From the NCBI GenBank assembly GCA_029939545.1, contig JAOZSS010000133.1:1-6858 (forward strand): a DNA stretch of 6,858 bases, in the 5' to 3' direction. The position numbers were made by a program, and so were the translations under genes. The DNA comes from Kiritimatiellia bacterium (lineage in GTDB: Bacteria; Verrucomicrobiota; Kiritimatiellia; UBA8416; JABMPJ01). The notes under the pieces were generated by a model. It had not been told where the DNA came from. It ran no database searches and worked only from the letters and a program-made list of their open reading frames with translations. Shown here piece by piece: positions 1 through 6,610 of the stretch. Each line of letters starts with the position of its first letter. Position 1 is the stretch's first letter.

Positions 1-218
1 AGTCTCACACGTCGTCCCTTGCACTTTGTCGAGTACCCCTAGTCCAACTGCCTGGGTGTAACTTTTTGGAGATCAAGAACTAAGCAGTTCGATTAAGTGT
101 ATCTGACTAAGGGGCGCGACTAAGAAAGCGACTAAGTGTTCCAAGACTCCACCATTCAACTGCTGATTCAGAAACACTGCCCTACCACATGTAGATACCG
201 GTTGAGTCAATCAGCCAC
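1..218. other. Gene-free stretch
   Basis: No coding frame, tRNA or rRNA could be supported. Stops are frequent in all frames, and the DNA looks visibly more AT-rich than the operon. The only structure seen is the GACTAAG-like array and a GGGTGTAAC at 54-62, which also occurs at the start of the right 54-base repeat. Confidence 0.5.
78..136. repeat. Periodic GACTAAG-like heptamer array
   Basis: AACTAAG (78), GATTAAG (91), GACTAAG (105), GACTAAG (118) and GACTAAG (130) are spaced 13, 14, 13 and 12 bases apart. The intervening bases are not conserved, so this is a spaced-motif array rather than a true tandem repeat. It may be a set of protein-binding sites or decayed repeat DNA. Confidence 0.45.
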
Positions 219-272
219 CCTGTTTTCTATGTTTTTCCTCTCTCAGGCAGGAGCGGAAGACCGGTTACACCC
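219..272 (+). repeat. 54-base inverted repeat, left copy
   Basis: The copy begins CCTGTTTTCTATG and ends CCGGTTACACCC. It is the exact reverse complement of the last 54 bases of the window. Homology stops sharply on the inner side at 273. It lies past the ATPase gene in an otherwise gene-poor stretch. Confidence 0.9.
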
Positions 273-523
273 GAACTACAAAAGGTGCAAAGACAAGGGA
301 TAGCGCCCGGATAGAGCGAAAAGAGCGCTTCGCCCAAGACTCGCTCCACGTCGGGCGCCCCAGATGTTCTTGTTTTTTCTGCACGTCGTTTACAATCACG
401 CGCTCCCCCGGGGCGAGCCCGGTGGTGGCGTGTCCCGAAATCGGAGTTGATGAATAGATCAGGTTGCCGCGAAAGAACGCAAAGAACGCAAAGAAAGAGA
501 ACCGCTCCATATGGGTACCTCAT
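227..523 (-). other. Open frame at the ATPase stop, possible remnant of a lost downstream gene
   Basis: A 98-residue frame starts at ATG 523, overlapping the ATPase stop as ATGA, like the junctions upstream in the operon. After five or six codons (MRYPYG) it runs into the CGCAAAGAA repeat and then non-descript sequence that is also open in another minus frame, and it ends inside the 54-base inverted repeat. It does not look like an ABC permease and has no family features. I read it as a leftover start codon joined to repeat DNA, not a functional gene. Confidence 0.3.
469..495. repeat. CGCAAAGAA tandem 9-mers
   Basis: Three 9-base units: GCGAAAGAA (469-477), CGCAAAGAA (478-486) and CGCAAAGAA (487-495). 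This is a second member of the purine-rich intergenic repeat types seen in this window. It begins only 25 bases past the ATPase stop. Confidence 0.6.
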
Positions 524-1248
524 CCTTTGTATTGATCTGCCGTGAGTTTTAAGAACACCTCTTCCAGGTTTTGGCCACCAGCTTGGGCGGTCAGTTGCTC
601 GAGGGATCCGAGGGCGACCACTTTGCCTTGCATGATGATGGCGATGCGGTCGGCCACGTCTTCGGCGAGTGCGAGGATGTGCGTGGTGAGAAAGATGGTC
701 ATTCCGTTGCGGGTGCGCTCGATCAGGAGATCCTTGATTAGGCGGATGGTGTAGGGGTCGAGCCCGACGAGTGGCTCGTCGATGAACAGCACCTCGGGGT
801 CGTGCAAAAAGGTGGCTGCATAGACCAGGCGCTGGCGCAGGCCGTGCGAGAGGTCCTTAACGAGCACGTTGCGGTACTCATCCAGTGAAAAGGTGCCGAA
901 CTGTTCGTCGAGCTGGGCGTCCACATGATCGCGCGCGAGGTCGTAGATTTCACCCGTGAACCGGAAGAATTCGGTCGTGGTGAGTCGATCGTAGAGATAG
1001 GGCATGTCTGGGATATAGCCCATCTTCAGCTTGGCGCTGACGGGGTCCTCGGCAATGTCTATGCCGCAGATCTTGATGGTTCCCGTGCGAGGACGCAGGA
1101 GCCCGGTCATCAGCTTGATGGATGTAGTCTTGCCCGCGCCGTTGGGTCCCAGGAAACAGAACAGCTCGCCCTTGGGGACCTCCAGCGTGAGATCATCAAC
1201 GGCAACCAGTGAGCCGAAGTGCTTGGAAAGATTCTTAACTGAGATCAT
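520..1248 (-). CDS. ABC transporter ATP-binding protein (ABC-2 exporter type)
   Basis: A 242-residue nucleotide-binding subunit that should power a membrane permease. All core motifs are present: Walker A GPNGAGKTT (34-42), Q-loop region GYIPDMPYLY (77-86), signature LSHGLRQ (133-139), Walker B VLFIDE (153-158), D-loop GLDP (162-165), and switch His190 in TIFLTTH. The Q-loop position holds Asp81, not Gln, and the signature reads LSHG rather than LSGG; both variants occur in ABC-2 and CcmA-like ATPases. The ATG at 1248 is preferred because MISVKNLSKHFG is the classic family opening and AGGA lies 10 bases upstream. The frame stays open further upstream to 1776, but that part translates repeat DNA and antisense of gene 4. 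No permease is encoded in the window. The stop lies in an ATGA, hinting at a former downstream partner. Confidence 0.93.
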   Translation of the reverse strand: MISVKNLSKHFGSLVAVDDLTLEVPKGELFCFLGPNGAGKTTSIKLMTGLLRPRTGTIKICGIDIAEDPVSAKLKMGYIPDMPYLYDRLTTTEFFRFTGEIYDLARDHVDAQLDEQFGTFSLDEYRNVLVKDLSHGLRQRLVYAATFLHDPEVLFIDEPLVGLDPYTIRLIKDLLIERTRNGMTIFLTTHILALAEDVADRIAIIMQGKVVALGSLEQLTAQAGGQNLEEVFLKLTADQYKG

Positions 1249-2404
1249 GAAAAAAGGATCCTTTGTTGGGGGAGAGTAACCACGAAGAACGAAGAGCACG
1301 AAGGTGGAGGGGAGAGGAGAGGGGCGAAACCACGGAGGTACGGAAACACGGAGGAGAGGCGAGTGAGAAGATGTTGCGGAAATCGCCCAGCTCGGAATAC
1401 CGAGCAAAACGATTTCCACAACGTTGCTCCAAGGGAGAAAGAGGAGTACACAGAGAACCAGTTGCTCCGAGGACTCCTCCCCCTCCCCTGATGACAACGT
1501 CGCGAGAATCGAGGTGCGGGGTATTCCCCGCGCCCGATTCTCGCGACATTCTCCCTTTCTCCCTTTCCCCTTTTCTCCTCCGTGCCTCCGTGGTTGTCTT
1601 CTTCTTCGTGTCCTTCGTGGTTTCCTCTTCTTCGAACATCTGGTCGGGGCGGCATTTCTCGAGGGTCCAGCCGATGGGGGTTTTCTGGCGCAGGAGCTGA
1701 CCTTGCTGGTCAACCCAGGCGTGGGAGCGGCTGCCTGCATACTCGATTTCGAGCTTGGTTGCCTCCACGGGGCCATCGTCCAGTTCGATGGTTTCGCGGA
1801 GCAAGGCGCGGACGGTGGCGGTCTCCTGGCCGAGTGTGACGGGGTTGAGGGTCTTTACTTTGACGTATTCCCCTACGTCCAGGTCGCGCACGGCGAGGGC
1901 GGTCATGGGGGAGTGGATCACGATATCGTCGGGAATGTCGAGCCGCATGCGGCGGGTCTGGCCGCCGGTGTTGATGACAAGGTCAAACGGGCCTTCCTCG
2001 CTGCGCTTTCCTGTGACGTCCACGTCGATGACACCCGTGTGCATGCTGAACTCGAACTCCTGCATACGGTAGCTCATGTCGAGGTAGGCCGATGCGACGG
2101 TCCGGATGAGTTGGGAGCGGCCCATCATCTCCATGCGTACATGGGTGCGGTTTTCAAAGACGATGTGGCGGAGCAACTCGTTGTCGTTGACGTCGACGGA
2201 TGTGCGGGAGTAGCCGATCGGTTTGCCGTTGTCGAGGACCCTCATCCATGTGTCGGATACAAGGATATCCCGTCCAATGAGTCCGTCATACCCGTCCAGC
2301 GAATGCGTGAACCACTCCGGATGGGCTTCGCAGCGTATGAGCCAGAACATCGTGCCCACCCACGCGAGGACAATTCCGGCTCGGATAAGGTGCTTCCGTT
2401 TCAC
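1235..2404 (-). CDS. Single-span membrane-anchored protein of unknown function, C-terminus extended by a repeat element
   Basis: As it stands the gene encodes 389 residues. The start is GTG, chosen because it overlaps the previous stop as GTGA and puts a membrane segment at residues 7-23 (LIRAGIVLAWVGTMFWLI); an upstream in-frame ATG at 2509 would only add residues that shadow the preceding gene. Residues 52-70 (WMRVLDNGKPIGYSRTSVD) resemble the 'W..v..nGk.iGY' openings of exported beta-rich proteins, some linked to transglutaminase-like domains, but no catalytic core is visible. A conserved-looking end (GSRSHAWVDQQGQLLRQK, then GWTLEKC) lies at 224-251. From about residue 262 the text becomes TTKDTKKKTTTEARRRK, which is translated repeat DNA. 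Removing that 345-base element leaves an in-frame protein of about 274 residues ending at the same TAA, which overlaps the ATPase start by 14 bases. Function unknown. Confidence 0.75.
   Translation of the reverse strand: MKRKHLIRAGIVLAWVGTMFWLIRCEAHPEWFTHSLDGYDGLIGRDILVSDTWMRVLDNGKPIGYSRTSVDVNDNELLRHIVFENRTHVRMEMMGRSQLIRTVASAYLDMSYRMQEFEFSMHTGVIDVDVTGKRSEEGPFDLVINTGGQTRRMRLDIPDDIVIHSPMTALAVRDLDVGEYVKVKTLNPVTLGQETATVRALLRETIELDDGPVEATKLEIEYAGSRSHAWVDQQGQLLRQKTPIGWTLEKCRPDQMFEEEETTKDTKKKTTTEARRRKGEREKGRMSRESGAGNTPHLDSRDVVIRGGGGVLGATGSLCTPLSPLEQRCGNRFARYSELGDFRNIFSLASPPCFRTSVVSPLSSPLHLRALRSSWLLSPNKGSFFHDLS
1373..1422. repeat. Nested palindrome inside the 345-base element
   Basis: The outer arms GTTGCGGAAATCG (1373-1385) and CGATTTCCACAAC (1410-1422) are complementary at 12 of 13 positions. 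Nested inside is GCTCGG-AATA-CCGAGC (1390-1405), a perfect 6-base stem with a 4-base loop. The transcript of either strand could fold. It resembles a REP-type palindromic unit rather than a terminator, as no T-run follows. Confidence 0.65.
1499..1547. repeat. Long, nearly perfect hairpin inside the 345-base element
   Basis: GTCGCGAGAATCG (1499-1511) pairs perfectly with CGATTCTCGCGAC (1535-1547). After a single bulged A at 1512, GGTGCGGGG (1513-1521) pairs with CCCCGCGCC (1526-1534) with one G-T wobble, closing on a TATT loop. The stem totals 22 pairs and is very GC-rich. It lies within the readable frame of gene 4, so it would form in the coding part of the operon message, upstream of the ATPase start. 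Confidence 0.75.
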
Positions 2405-3603
2405 GAATCGAAGTAGGGCGCTAGTTGTTGTGCCGCCTTGTCCACGCGGTGCTGTAGGACGGTCACTTCGGGGTCGCCATCGATCGAGTTGGGGTGGGCA
2501 GCTTTCCATGTTTCGTACTCACGCTTCGAGGTTTCGTAAGCGTCGCGCAGGGCGGGGGCCTTGTTCTTCATGGCCTGTAGTTGGTCAGCGTAACGCGTGC
2601 GCTCATCACCTTCCGCCTTGTCGCGTGCGGCGGTGAGGCGCTTGACGTCGGCGACGAACGCTCTGTAGGAGGTCATCGTTTCCTGGTAGTCCGCCGCATG
2701 GGGATTGCGCTCGGCGGCCTGTTTGCGCTTCTGGCGGAGCAGGGCCGATGCGCGACCGTGTTCGGCAAGCAGGGAACGCACATTCGGTGGTAGTTGTGCG
2801 ACGTCGCCTTGCCGGATCACCAAGTCCCTCGCCCGCACCAGGAGCGGCTGGTCAGCGGCACCCGCGCCTTCACGCAGACAGACGGCGATCGCGCCGCCAT
2901 TGCTGTTACGAGTCTCGGTCACGGTGACCAGTGAGCCGGCGACCAGGTCGCCGCAGTGCTTGCCTTCAGCGTCGTAGCATCGAGTCGACGCGCCGACTGC
3001 CACCGCAAAGCGGCCTGCCCCAAAATCGGGCGCTCTCAGCGTGTTTGCGACATCCACACTGGCGGGGCTGGACGTCCCGTCGAGCCCCGCATCGCCAAAG
3101 AGCATCGCGATCCGATCGTTGAGGCGTGTCAGGCGCTGCTCATCCCCGATCGCTTCCACGGCATGCAACATCGTCCGGTAGCCGACATTCGGATCCGGGT
3201 CACGTCCCCCCATCTTCTTGAGCCAGATGGGGTCGAGCTGTTCCGACACGACCTGGTAGAGCGACTGCCACACGTTGGACGGACGCGCGGGCGTGTGGTT
3301 GCGCGCGAGCTCACAGTCGGCCAGCACGATGGCGGCCTCGTCATCGCCGGCCCCGACATGGCCGATGATGGCCGCGCAGCGTACCTGCGAGATGAAGGCC
3401 GGGTGCTGACTCGCCCAGTGGTCGATCCGCGCGAGTTGGGCAAAGCCCTTGCTGTTCTCATGTGCATGGAACTGTTCCATGGCGCGTAAGATGGCGCGCC
3501 GCACGGCGACAACACGCACCCCGTAGGCCCCAACGGCCACGGCGGCTGACAGGACGATAAGGATGACGATGAAGACGGGAACAAAGAGGGTATGTTGTCT
3601 CAT
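2401..3603 (-). CDS. Membrane-anchored protein with SH3-like middle and charged helical tail, function unknown
   Basis: A 400-residue protein I do not recognise as a named family. Residues 5-28 form one strong membrane segment, probably an uncleaved anchor leaving the rest outside the cytoplasm. Residues 35-170 look helical, possibly repeat-like (recurring Ala/Leu patterns such as AAIIGHVGAGDDEAAIVLAD), but no TPR motif is clear. Residues 195-265 appear beta-rich with short strands (GDLVAGSLVTVTET, PLLVRARDLVI) and could be a small SH3-like domain; Cys209 and Cys217 lie close together. Residues 285-395 are rich in Lys, Arg, Glu, Gln and Ala, consistent with coiled coil. The start overlaps the pseudoprotease stop (ATGA) with no strong ribosome site, so coupling is likely; its stop overlaps the next start (GTGA). 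The context suggests an envelope partner of the Deg pair. Confidence 0.75.
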   Translation of the reverse strand: MRQHTLFVPVFIVILIVLSAAVAVGAYGVRVVAVRRAILRAMEQFHAHENSKGFAQLARIDHWASQHPAFISQVRCAAIIGHVGAGDDEAAIVLADCELARNHTPARPSNVWQSLYQVVSEQLDPIWLKKMGGRDPDPNVGYRTMLHAVEAIGDEQRLTRLNDRIAMLFGDAGLDGTSSPASVDVANTLRAPDFGAGRFAVAVGASTRCYDAEGKHCGDLVAGSLVTVTETRNSNGGAIAVCLREGAGAADQPLLVRARDLVIRQGDVAQLPPNVRSLLAEHGRASALLRQKRKQAAERNPHAADYQETMTSYRAFVADVKRLTAARDKAEGDERTRYADQLQAMKNKAPALRDAYETSKREYETWKAAHPNSIDGDPEVTVLQHRVDKAAQQLAPYFDS

Positions 3604-5093
3604 AGCTGGTCAGTCTCTGATGATTGTGGAGGATTCCGGAGTGAGGGAATGCGGTACAGTCTGGAAATGCGCTCATTGGCCTCGGGTAGCGCGGCCGTAT
3701 CGAGGGCGAGATCAATCCCTACGCCCTGCAAGCCGACCCGTTCAACATGACCATCCGGGCCGATCACGCGGTAGATGTCGCGCATGTTGCGTATCGGTTT
3801 GCCGTTGACTGAGGCGACGATCTCCTGACGGAACATGCCATAGTCCTGATTGATCCGGTCGGGCAATACGCCGGCAAGAATCACCACTCGATCGCCCGGT
3901 TGCTCCGGCGAGGTGCCGCGCATGAGGTAGATGTGCGCGAGGCGTGGATCGATGCTACGGGTCCACTCACTCCCGCGTGCGCGCAGAAAGTGCCCGTTCA
4001 GTTCGAGCAGGACGAGTCCCCCTTCGATCAGGTAGGGCGCCTGTTCGCGCAGCGTGTTTTCGGGGACGAGGGCATCGCTGTTGCGATGACGGGCCAGGAG
4101 GAGATCGAGTTCCAGCTCTTTCCCGTCGCGCATGACGCGCAGTGGCACGCGCTCCCCGGGCGCACGCCGGAACTTAATCAGGTGCGGCATGCTGATGCGG
4201 CCGAGATCGGGGTCCTCGTAGTACCCGAGGTTGTCGATGCGATGGTTGTCCCACTCCAGCAAAATATCGTTGGGCTCGAGAATCTCGGCGGCACCGGTGC
4301 CGGGCAGGCATGCAAGGATAAGGACTCCGTCGGTTGTGTCGGCTGCACCGAGGTAGGCACGCCTGGTCGGGTCCACGAGCGGGCGCCATTGAAAGCCCGC
4401 GATGGCGAAGCCGACATAGGGCGGCTCTCCTGCGTCGGCAAGGAACCGAGCGATCACGGAGCCGGGCAGCACTTGCGCGGTGCGTCGGTTGCCGCTGTAT
4501 TGCAGGACAATGCCGGCGAGACGGTCGCAGGACATGACGATGGCGGATTGGTTGTTAACGGCAATGTCGGTAAGCAGTGTGTAGAGCAATGCCGGGAAGG
4601 GGGCGGCAGGAAGCTTGCTCATTTCAACAGAGAGCACCTGCGCGCCGCCGGTCTGCAGCGCGAGCGTGTTGTCCAGTTGGACAATCTGGAGCGGGGTGTC
4701 GGCATCGAGCCGGCGATCGGGGCGCACCTCAACCGGTGTGAAGGGCGCGACGTCGGGCGATACCTCGAGGAGGGCAAGCCCGATCTGGTGATCCGACTCC
4801 ACGACGCGTGCGGCGAGGCGTTCGCCGGACTGTGGGCGCTGCATTTCGATGAGGGTGCCGTTGCGGACGAGCGGCTCGCTTGTCAGAATCCGGTGCGGCC
4901 CCACGGCGATGCCGTAGCCGCTGCGTCCATGTGGCTTGCGTTTCTGCCATGGCATGTAGGCGTCGAACTCCTGTGCGGTGACCGATAGCTTAACCAGCGA
5001 AAGGGAGAGATCGTTGGTCTCGGCTGCCACGGGCAGAGAGACAAGTCCGTTTAGCAGGGGCAGCAAGACGAGGAGCTGCGTGATGCGTTTCAT
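3600..5093 (-). CDS. Deg-family pseudoprotease with PDZ-like regions, paralogue of the upstream protease
   Basis: A 497-residue exported protein with the same layout as its upstream neighbour: signal peptide (about 1-24, ending VAA), the shared YMPWQ motif at 46-50, a protease-like fold, then two PDZ-like regions (DILLEWDNHRIDNLG; EIVASVNGKPIRNMRDIYR). The catalytic residues have decayed. RILTNAHVV of the active copy becomes RILTSEPLV, so His is replaced by Pro74. DCDLAAL becomes QIGLALL, so Asp is replaced by Gly105. NPGNSGGP becomes NNQSAIV: Ser183 may remain, but the oxyanion-hole glycines are gone. Peptidase activity is therefore not expected. The frame is intact at full length, so this is a maintained non-catalytic protein, not a broken gene. 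Likely roles, by inference, are a partner subunit, regulator or substrate adaptor of the active Deg. Start overlaps the protease stop (ATGA) and has a GGAGG site; its own stop overlaps the next start (ATGA). Confidence 0.88.
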   Translation of the reverse strand: MKRITQLLVLLPLLNGLVSLPVAAETNDLSLSLVKLSVTAQEFDAYMPWQKRKPHGRSGYGIAVGPHRILTSEPLVRNGTLIEMQRPQSGERLAARVVESDHQIGLALLEVSPDVAPFTPVEVRPDRRLDADTPLQIVQLDNTLALQTGGAQVLSVEMSKLPAAPFPALLYTLLTDIAVNNQSAIVMSCDRLAGIVLQYSGNRRTAQVLPGSVIARFLADAGEPPYVGFAIAGFQWRPLVDPTRRAYLGAADTTDGVLILACLPGTGAAEILEPNDILLEWDNHRIDNLGYYEDPDLGRISMPHLIKFRRAPGERVPLRVMRDGKELELDLLLARHRNSDALVPENTLREQAPYLIEGGLVLLELNGHFLRARGSEWTRSIDPRLAHIYLMRGTSPEQPGDRVVILAGVLPDRINQDYGMFRQEIVASVNGKPIRNMRDIYRVIGPDGHVERVGLQGVGIDLALDTAALPEANERISRLYRIPSLRNPPQSSETDQL

Positions 5094-6610
5094 GGCCGTC
5101 CTCCCGTTTCCGTCTCGGTGCGGTAATGGCTGGGGGCAGGCAGGCCGTAGCGCTCCATGATGGAGGGGCCAACGCGATCGGCTTCGGTGGCATCCAGCAC
5201 GAGTGTCTGCTTCATTCCCTCAAACTCAACGATATGATAGCCCTCCTGCGGGGAGGCAATGGCGGTTTCGATATCCCGGAGCGTTGATATCTGCTGTCCA
5301 TTCACACGCGCAACAATACCGTTCATGAAATCGTCAGCGTAGGTGTTGACGGAGTGGGGGAGCCGGCGGATCAGGACGACAAACTGGTCACGGTCTTGCA
5401 CCAGATCATCCTGCTTGGCATAGGTGCGATAGTAGAAGAGTTGTTGCGAGTTTGGGTCTGATCGGTTGTCGCCAACCGTGCGCAGGAAATTCTGGTTGAG
5501 CGGGGCAAAGACAAGTCCGGCATAGACGAAGTACTCGGGTCGCCGGTCGTACTCGTTGCGGAAGACAAAGGGGTCGGACGGATTGGTCAGCGGGACCGCG
5601 AGCTTCGTGTCCGCGCCATCGCGCCAGACGCGAAAGGCGATCTCGTCGCCCCACTGCTTGCGCTCAAGGAGTTCGGCGAACAGGACGTGGTTTCCGTTGA
5701 GGGCGATATTGCCGTCGTTGGCAATGTCATGGCCGTCGATTTCGAGAAGTACGTCGCCGGTCTGCAACATGCCGTTGACGCCGCCAAAGGGGTCGATGTA
5801 GTAAAGCACCACGCCCGACTCATCGGCGGGTAGGGCCAGGCTACGGCGCAGGGCGCTATTGCGGGCTGGCACGAAGAACGCGCCCAGCTCGGGATAGCCG
5901 TTGTAGGTCCCGTCTTTGATGTCCTCGAGAAAGTGATGAATGACGGGAAGGGGAATGGCGTAGCCAATGTTGTCGGCCCAGGCCAGGCCCTGGAAGGCAA
6001 GGCCGACGACGCGCCGGTTGAAGAGAATGGGCCCGCCACTGTTGCCCGGATTGATGGCGGCATCGACCTGGAGGACGAGGTGCTGGTCGACGCCACTGTG
6101 CGAGTAGCCGCTGTAGTCGATGCGCGAGACCACGCCGCGCGTGACGGAGATACGGTCGCCGCCGGTCGGGTAGCCCAGTACGGTTACCTCGTCGTTAAGC
6201 ACGGGAATCGCCTTGGCGAGTTCGAGGGGCGTGAGGCCCTCGAAGAACGCGGGATCATCCACGGTGAGGGCGGCGAGGTCGCAGTCGTGCGCGATGAACG
6301 CCACCCGCGCCAGGTAGCGTCCGGGCTGCCCGTCGCGCGATACCTCGAGGAAGCGTGCGTTGGAGACCACGTGTGCGTTGGTCAGGATACGGCGCTTGGC
6401 GATGACAAATCCTGTGCCCGTGCCGCTACCGGGACGCCCGGCCTGCCAAGGCATGGCATAGTCCTCGCTCTGGAAGGTGGCATAGATCTTCACCACTCCG
6501 GTTAGAAGCGGCGCAAAACGGGAACGCGCACCCCGGGCGGGTCGGTCGGGCAGGAGAGCCGACGCCAAGATGAGCAGGAGCAGAAGTATCTTTCCGTTTG
6601 AAATTCTCAT
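5090..6610 (-). CDS. Exported HtrA/Deg-type serine protease with PDZ domains (Deg9/Deg10-like)
   Basis: A 506-residue protein predicted to degrade or survey misfolded proteins outside the inner membrane. Residues 1-28 look like a Sec signal peptide (KILLLLLILASALL, cleavage near ARGA). The trypsin-like domain covers about 33-235. The triad is visible as His80 in ILTNAHVV, Asp111 in HDCDLAAL and Ser191 in NPGNSGGP; NIGYAIP at 214-220 is typical of Deg proteases. A first PDZ spans about 243-345 (GDVLLEIDGHDIANDG at 285-300) and a second PDZ-like region about 360-490 (GIVARVNGQQISTLRDIE). The order, the MPWQ motif before the protease core and the wording of both PDZ regions match the plant-type Deg9/Deg10 branch better than E. 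coli DegP. No Shine-Dalgarno precedes the ATG; the start is chosen because it yields the signal peptide. It overlaps the next gene by ATGA. Protease call is very secure; subfamily is from memory. Confidence 0.93.
   Translation of the reverse strand: MRISNGKILLLLLILASALLPDRPARGARSRFAPLLTGVVKIYATFQSEDYAMPWQAGRPGSGTGTGFVIAKRRILTNAHVVSNARFLEVSRDGQPGRYLARVAFIAHDCDLAALTVDDPAFFEGLTPLELAKAIPVLNDEVTVLGYPTGGDRISVTRGVVSRIDYSGYSHSGVDQHLVLQVDAAINPGNSGGPILFNRRVVGLAFQGLAWADNIGYAIPLPVIHHFLEDIKDGTYNGYPELGAFFVPARNSALRRSLALPADESGVVLYYIDPFGGVNGMLQTGDVLLEIDGHDIANDGNIALNGNHVLFAELLERKQWGDEIAFRVWRDGADTKLAVPLTNPSDPFVFRNEYDRRPEYFVYAGLVFAPLNQNFLRTVGDNRSDPNSQQLFYYRTYAKQDDLVQDRDQFVVLIRRLPHSVNTYADDFMNGIVARVNGQQISTLRDIETAIASPQEGYHIVEFEGMKQTLVLDATEADRVGPSIMERYGLPAPSHYRTETETGGRP
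5100..5104 (-). promoter_or_regulatory. Internal ribosome binding site for the pseudoprotease gene
   Basis: On the minus strand GGAGG lies 6 bases before the ATG at 5093, within the last codons of the protease gene. It fixes the start at the ATGA overlap and suggests re-initiation or independent loading at this junction. Confidence 0.6.

Larger units (their letters stand above)
1278..1622. repeat. 345-base composite inverted-repeat element inserted in gene 4
   Basis: Both ends begin, reading inward, with AACCACGAAG followed by CACGAAG, then CCACGGAGG and CACGGAGGAG. The left copy is on the plus strand (1278-1356), the right copy on the minus strand (1622-1580). Inside are two strong hairpins and facing purine/pyrimidine tracts. 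The length is divisible by three, and none of the three minus-strand frames contains a stop across it. CCACGAAGG/CCACGGAGG repeats of this type are widespread in intergenic DNA of Verrucomicrobia, Planctomycetes and relatives (from memory). No transposase and no clear target duplication are visible. The boundaries are my reading of the repeat ends. Confidence 0.65.

Noticed and set aside
313..355. GAGCGA/TCGCTC inverted repeat as a terminator after the ATPase gene
   Set aside because: The stem is short, the loop long, and no T-run follows in the minus direction.
1245..1655. A 136-codon minus-strand frame rich in HEGHEEE/HGGTEEK text
   Set aside because: This is the translation of CACGAAG/CACGGAG repeat DNA, commonly mis-annotated as hypothetical proteins.
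1249..1776. Longer N-terminus for the ABC ATPase starting at 1776
   Set aside because: The extra 176 residues are translated repeat DNA and an antisense-like frame of gene 4; the canonical family start is at 1248.
1424..2416. A 330-codon open frame on the plus strand opposite gene 4
   Set aside because: It begins inside the repeat element and reads antisense to a gene with a clear membrane anchor and coupled start; no family features.
2405..2509. Longer N-terminus for gene 4 starting at ATG 2509
   Set aside because: It overlaps the preceding gene by 35 codons with no membrane or signal features; the GTGA junction at 2404 fits the operon pattern and places the anchor at the N-terminus.
3900..4988. 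A 362-codon open frame on the plus strand opposite the pseudoprotease gene
   Set aside because: It is an antisense shadow of a GC-rich coding gene, with no recognisable domain and low-plausibility composition; the minus-strand frame shows clear Deg homology.
5881..5893. CGCCCAGCTCGG shared between the protease gene and the palindrome near 1385
   Set aside because: A 12-base match in GC-rich DNA is likely chance, and at the protease site it is ordinary coding sequence.
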